A stretch of 15,627 nt of DNA from the NCBI GenBank assembly GCA_030637365.1, contig DAOWGR010000059.1, positions 1 through 15,627 of the forward strand. Direction: 5' to 3'. Position numbers and translations under genes: made by a program. Positions 13,324 through 15,627 of this stretch are shown here, piece by piece. This DNA comes from Elusimicrobiota bacterium. Its GTDB lineage: Bacteria; Elusimicrobiota; Elusimicrobia; Elusimicrobiales; UBA9959. The first letter of the stretch is position 1. Every line of letters starts with the position of its first letter. The notes below the pieces were generated by a model. That model saw nothing but the letters and a program-made list of their open reading frames with translations. It was not told the origin of the DNA and ran no database searches.

Positions 13324-14610
13324 ATGGGTTATATACTTTTACTACTTTATAATTTGTTTACTCCTCTCCTCGCGATTTTTTATTTATTGTTTTTCTATTG
13401 TTCCCCCCGCCGCAAACTTTTAAAAAAATTGTCTAAAGAACTTAAAGAACGGTTTTCATTGATAAAATACCCGCGCTTTAAAAACCCCATATGGATTCAC
13501 GCGGCTTCCGTGGGAGAGGTTAAAGCTCTTTCCGCGCTCTTGAACAAATTAAAATTCAATAATCGGAATTCGGATATTATTATAACCTCATCCACCGCGG
13601 CTGGCAGACAAACGGCTAAAGAACTTACGAAATTCTCCTATTTTTTGCCTTTTGATTTTTTTCCGCTTATGTTTAAATTTATAACTAAAATCAGACCTCA
13701 AACGCTTTTAATAGCCGAAACGGAGTTGTGGCCCAATATGCTTTATATCGCCGGCAAATTAAATATAAAAACATTTCTTATCAATGCCAGATTGTCTAAA
13801 AAAAGCTTTAAATCTTATAGATTAATTTCTCCTCTTGTCCGGCTTATATTAAACGACATTAATGGAATTCTATGTCAAAGTGAAAGTGACGCGCGAAGAT
13901 ATGGGAAGATCTTGGGAAAAAAAAAGAAGATTGAATGCACGGGCAATATAAAATATGACAATATACGGTTAAATTCCTCGAAGGATAAAGAAATTCGAAA
14001 ATATCTGGATAAGATGAATTGGAAAAAAGTTAAAATTATCACCGCCGGCAGCACATGGCGCGCGGAAGACAAAATCATGGCGAAAGCCTATCTTTTTAAT
14101 AAAAGAACAATACTTAATTTAAAACTAGTGCTCGCGCCAAGACATCCCGAAACAGCGCATGAAACGGCTTCCATGCTGGATAATGTCGGTATTCATTATA
14201 TTAAGTGGAGCGATAGGACGAATTTTAAATATAATCATGATATAGAATGCATTCTTATGGATGAAATGGGCTGGCTGAATGATTTTTATTCTTTTTGTGA
14301 TTTAACTTTTGTGGGCGGAACTTTGGTTAAGATAGGCGGACATAATCTGCTTGAACCTTCCTTATTTTCAAAGCCGGTCTTATTCGGCTCAAATATAGAG
14401 AATGCCAAAGAAGCGGCTCAAGCTTTAATTAAATTCGGCGGCGGTTTTATGGTAAAAACCGAGAAAGATTTATCGGGCAGAATATCTCTTCTGATTAAAA
14501 ATCCCGCGCTTTTAAGAAGCGCGTCTAAAATGTCAAAAAAAACTCTTGATTCCCTTCAAGGCGCGACTGAAAAAACTGTGCGGCAGATTACAATAACAGA
14601 TCAAGGTTAA
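13324..14610 (+). CDS. waaA: 3-deoxy-D-manno-octulosonic acid transferase
   Basis: The protein is 428 aa, full length. It belongs to glycosyltransferase family 30 and moves Kdo from CMP-Kdo to the lipid A precursor on the cytoplasmic face of the inner membrane. The N-terminal membrane anchor spans about 3-25. I-H-A-A-S-V-G-E-V (58-66) contains the catalytic-base glutamate E65. A-E-T-E-L-W-P-N and N-A-R-L-S follow around 136-160. The C-terminal nucleotide-binding half has A-P-R-H-P-E, V-G-G-T-L-V-K-I-G-G-H-N-L-L-E-P and P-V-L-F-G. The number of Kdo residues added cannot be read from the sequence. No Shine-Dalgarno is visible; the upstream gap is short-repeat DNA. The gene is strong evidence for a lipopolysaccharide-bearing outer membrane. 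Confidence 0.95.
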   Translation: MGYILLLLYNLFTPLLAIFYLLFFYCSPRRKLLKKLSKELKERFSLIKYPRFKNPIWIHAASVGEVKALSALLNKLKFNNRNSDIIITSSTAAGRQTAKELTKFSYFLPFDFFPLMFKFITKIRPQTLLIAETELWPNMLYIAGKLNIKTFLINARLSKKSFKSYRLISPLVRLILNDINGILCQSESDARRYGKILGKKKKIECTGNIKYDNIRLNSSKDKEIRKYLDKMNWKKVKIITAGSTWRAEDKIMAKAYLFNKRTILNLKLVLAPRHPETAHETASMLDNVGIHYIKWSDRTNFKYNHDIECILMDEMGWLNDFYSFCDLTFVGGTLVKIGGHNLLEPSLFSKPVLFGSNIENAKEAAQALIKFGGGFMVKTEKDLSGRISLLIKNPALLRSASKMSKKTLDSLQGATEKTVRQITITDQG

Positions 14611-14616
14611 GACTTA
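14599..14616 (+). repeat. 6-bp repeat spanning the waaA stop
   Basis: GATCAA, GGTTAA and GACTTA are three hexamers of the family seen at 9456-9485 and 13242-13265. The waaA stop codon is the TAA of the second unit, so the array encodes the last residues of the protein. Confidence 0.4.
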
Positions 14617-14648
14617 ACCATTTTCCACCTCCGAGGTGGAAAATGGTT
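14616..14648. terminator. Bidirectional hairpin between convergent genes
   Basis: A perfect 15-bp stem (AACCATTTTCCACCT at 14616-14630 with its complement at 14634-14648) has loop CCG. It fills nearly the whole 40-bp gap between waaA (+) and the tail-like gene (-). Its symmetrical position fits a shared terminator, but there is no T-tract on either side. Confidence 0.6.
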
Positions 14649-14650
14649 TA

Positions 14651-15627
14651 TTACGGACAAACTCCTGCTCCTACAGTAGTTAATATTCCATTTGTAAATG
14701 TCCAATCCTGACAAGAGTATGGATCACTATCAATAACCACTGTATAAGTGTTTGAAAGCCCGCTGCCAAGCCCTAAATTGGTCCTTGCCCCCGCATCCGT
14801 GCTTGAGCCGGTGCCGCCATCAGCAATAGCCAAATCAGTTATTCCGCTTATAGCTCCACCGGTTATTAAAACATTATCTGAAGTTTGAGTCGCAATGGAA
14901 CCCAAGCCCAAATTAGTTCTCGCGCCTGCATCCGTACTTGAGCCGGTGCCGCCATCGGCAATAGCCAAATCAGTTATTCCGCTTATGGCTCCGCCCGTTA
15001 TTGAAACATTATTTGAAGCCTGAGTCGCAATAGAGCCTAAACCTAAATTAGTCCTTGCCCCAGCGTCCGTACCTGCGCCGGTGCCGCCATACGCCACACC
15101 CAATGCATTATTTAATTGTATTGCCCCTCCGCTGGTTATAGTCATTCGCACAGCACTATCTGTTCTAATCTCCAAATCACTATTATTACTTGTTCCCAAC
15201 CAACTGCCACCGCCTATATTATTACCGGTTAATCCCCATGCTCCGGAGCCTCCTCCGGTCGCGTTATCCACATAAGCTTTAGTCGCGGCATCCTGATTTG
15301 AAGAAGGGTCGGGTAAATTTACAATTCTTGCCGCGCTGTTCATATCAACCAAACCGTCCATAATCCGAATACCGGAACTTGTTAAAATGCTGTATTGAGC
15401 GTTGCCGGCCGCTTTAAAGGTGCCGCTTGAATCCGTAGTCAACCCTCCTATTATATCAAGAGGTGAATTTACAGTAAATCTCGCCCCATCATCAGTCAAT
15501 ATGGAACTTGCGCCTATAGTATTATTATCACTCCATTTTGTCACTCGCCCTGAAATGCCGGTCATGGCTGTGGGAGCGCCTGCGCCATTTCCTTTTAATA
15601 CGCCGGTCAAAGCGCCTGTGCCGGCCA
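14651..15627 (-). CDS. Phage tail-fibre-like repeat protein, N-terminus beyond the window
   Basis: The frame is open to the right edge (A-G-T-G-A-L-T-G-V-L-K-G-N-G precedes the first possible internal start), so at least 325 residues are seen and the 5' end is missing. It has phrases typical of tail fibres and related surface proteins: N-L-P-D-P-S-S-N-Q-D-A-A-T-K-A-Y-V-D, and repeated G-G-T-G-x-x-T-D-A-G-A-R-T-N-L-G-L-G. Three 45-residue repeats lie near the C-terminus, followed by a unique end with two cysteines (Y-S-C-Q-D-W-T-F-T-N-G). Composition is rich in G, S, T, A and N with few lysines, unlike the neighbouring genes. No other phage gene is visible, so it may be a prophage remnant or a large secreted adhesin. 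The exact function is not recognisable. Confidence 0.7.
   Translation of the reverse strand, partial: AGTGALTGVLKGNGAGAPTAMTGISGRVTKWSDNNTIGASSILTDDGARFTVNSPLDIIGGLTTDSSGTFKAAGNAQYSILTSSGIRIMDGLVDMNSAARIVNLPDPSSNQDAATKAYVDNATGGGSGAWGLTGNNIGGGSWLGTSNNSDLEIRTDSAVRMTITSGGAIQLNNALGVAYGGTGAGTDAGARTNLGLGSIATQASNNVSITGGAISGITDLAIADGGTGSSTDAGARTNLGLGSIATQTSDNVLITGGAISGITDLAIADGGTGSSTDAGARTNLGLGSGLSNTYTVVIDSDPYSCQDWTFTNGILTTVGAGVCP
14762..15103 (-). repeat. 135-bp tandem repeats in the tail-like gene
   Basis: Two full 135-bp copies (15103-14969 and 14968-14834) and a 72-bp partial copy (14833-14762) are present; the anchor GTGCCGCCAT recurs at 14811, 14946 and 15081. Each unit encodes 45 residues. 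The two copies nearer the stop are most alike, suggesting recent expansion from that end. Confidence 0.85.

Noticed and set aside
14651..15627. Calling the right end of the window a prophage
   Set aside because: A single tail-like gene with no integrase, capsid, terminase or lysis genes in view is not enough.

Overview
The window is AT-rich bacterial chromosome carrying a mostly co-directional (+) block of housekeeping genes. A Kdo transferase (waaA) and a DUF374-type acyltransferase point to a diderm with lipid A-type lipopolysaccharide. The gene order yebC-ruvC-ruvA-ruvB-spoIID-queA-tgt-yajC-secD-secF, heavy AGA use for arginine and a large amount of small intergenic repeat DNA suggest an uncultured or little-studied diderm phylum (Elusimicrobiota or Omnitrophota would fit). 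The phylum is an inference; no rRNA or marker tree is available here.

Layout. Positions 1-1478 hold two HEAT-repeat paralogues facing tail to tail: a truncated copy on + entering from the left edge, and an intact exported copy on -. A 99-bp inverted-repeat element (called E1 here) sits between them. Positions 1479-2159 hold tRNA-Arg(UCG) on -, a partial duplication of its 3' end around a GC-rich 111-bp segment, and the yebC leader. Positions 2160-5374 are yebC, ruvC, ruvA and ruvB (translation factor and Holliday-junction resolution). Positions 5502-8985 are a SpoIID-like peptidoglycan enzyme and the queuosine genes queA and tgt. Positions 9031-11828 are a promoter and yajC-secD-secF. Positions 11893-14610 are a possible MetH-activation-domain protein, the acyltransferase and waaA. 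A 15-bp hairpin separates these from a convergent gene for a phage-tail-fibre-like repeat protein that runs off the right edge.

The most notable result is a second, larger copy of the E1 family (E2, 197 bp) between ruvA and ruvB. Both elements have ends of the form CCCYACCACC...GGTGGTRGGG and 3-bp flanking direct repeats of the form TNA (TCA for E1, TGA for E2). Removing E2 and one TGA copy restores a continuous ATG AAA AAA GAA GAT, the natural ruvB start. E2 therefore appears to have inserted inside the ruvB start codon. ruvB now starts at a GTG whose G is the last base of E2 and whose TG comes from the target duplication, with a Shine-Dalgarno-like AGGTGG also supplied by E2. The old ATG now opens a 67-codon frame across E2 that ends in TGA overlapping the new GTG. 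E2 internally is a string of seven small hairpins. I see no transposase, so both elements would be non-autonomous.

A second layer of structure is degenerate tandem repeats of 6, 7 and 8 bp, at or just after stop codons (after ruvA and queA, at the end of the ORF before the acyltransferase, in the yajC-secD gap, and on both sides of waaA).
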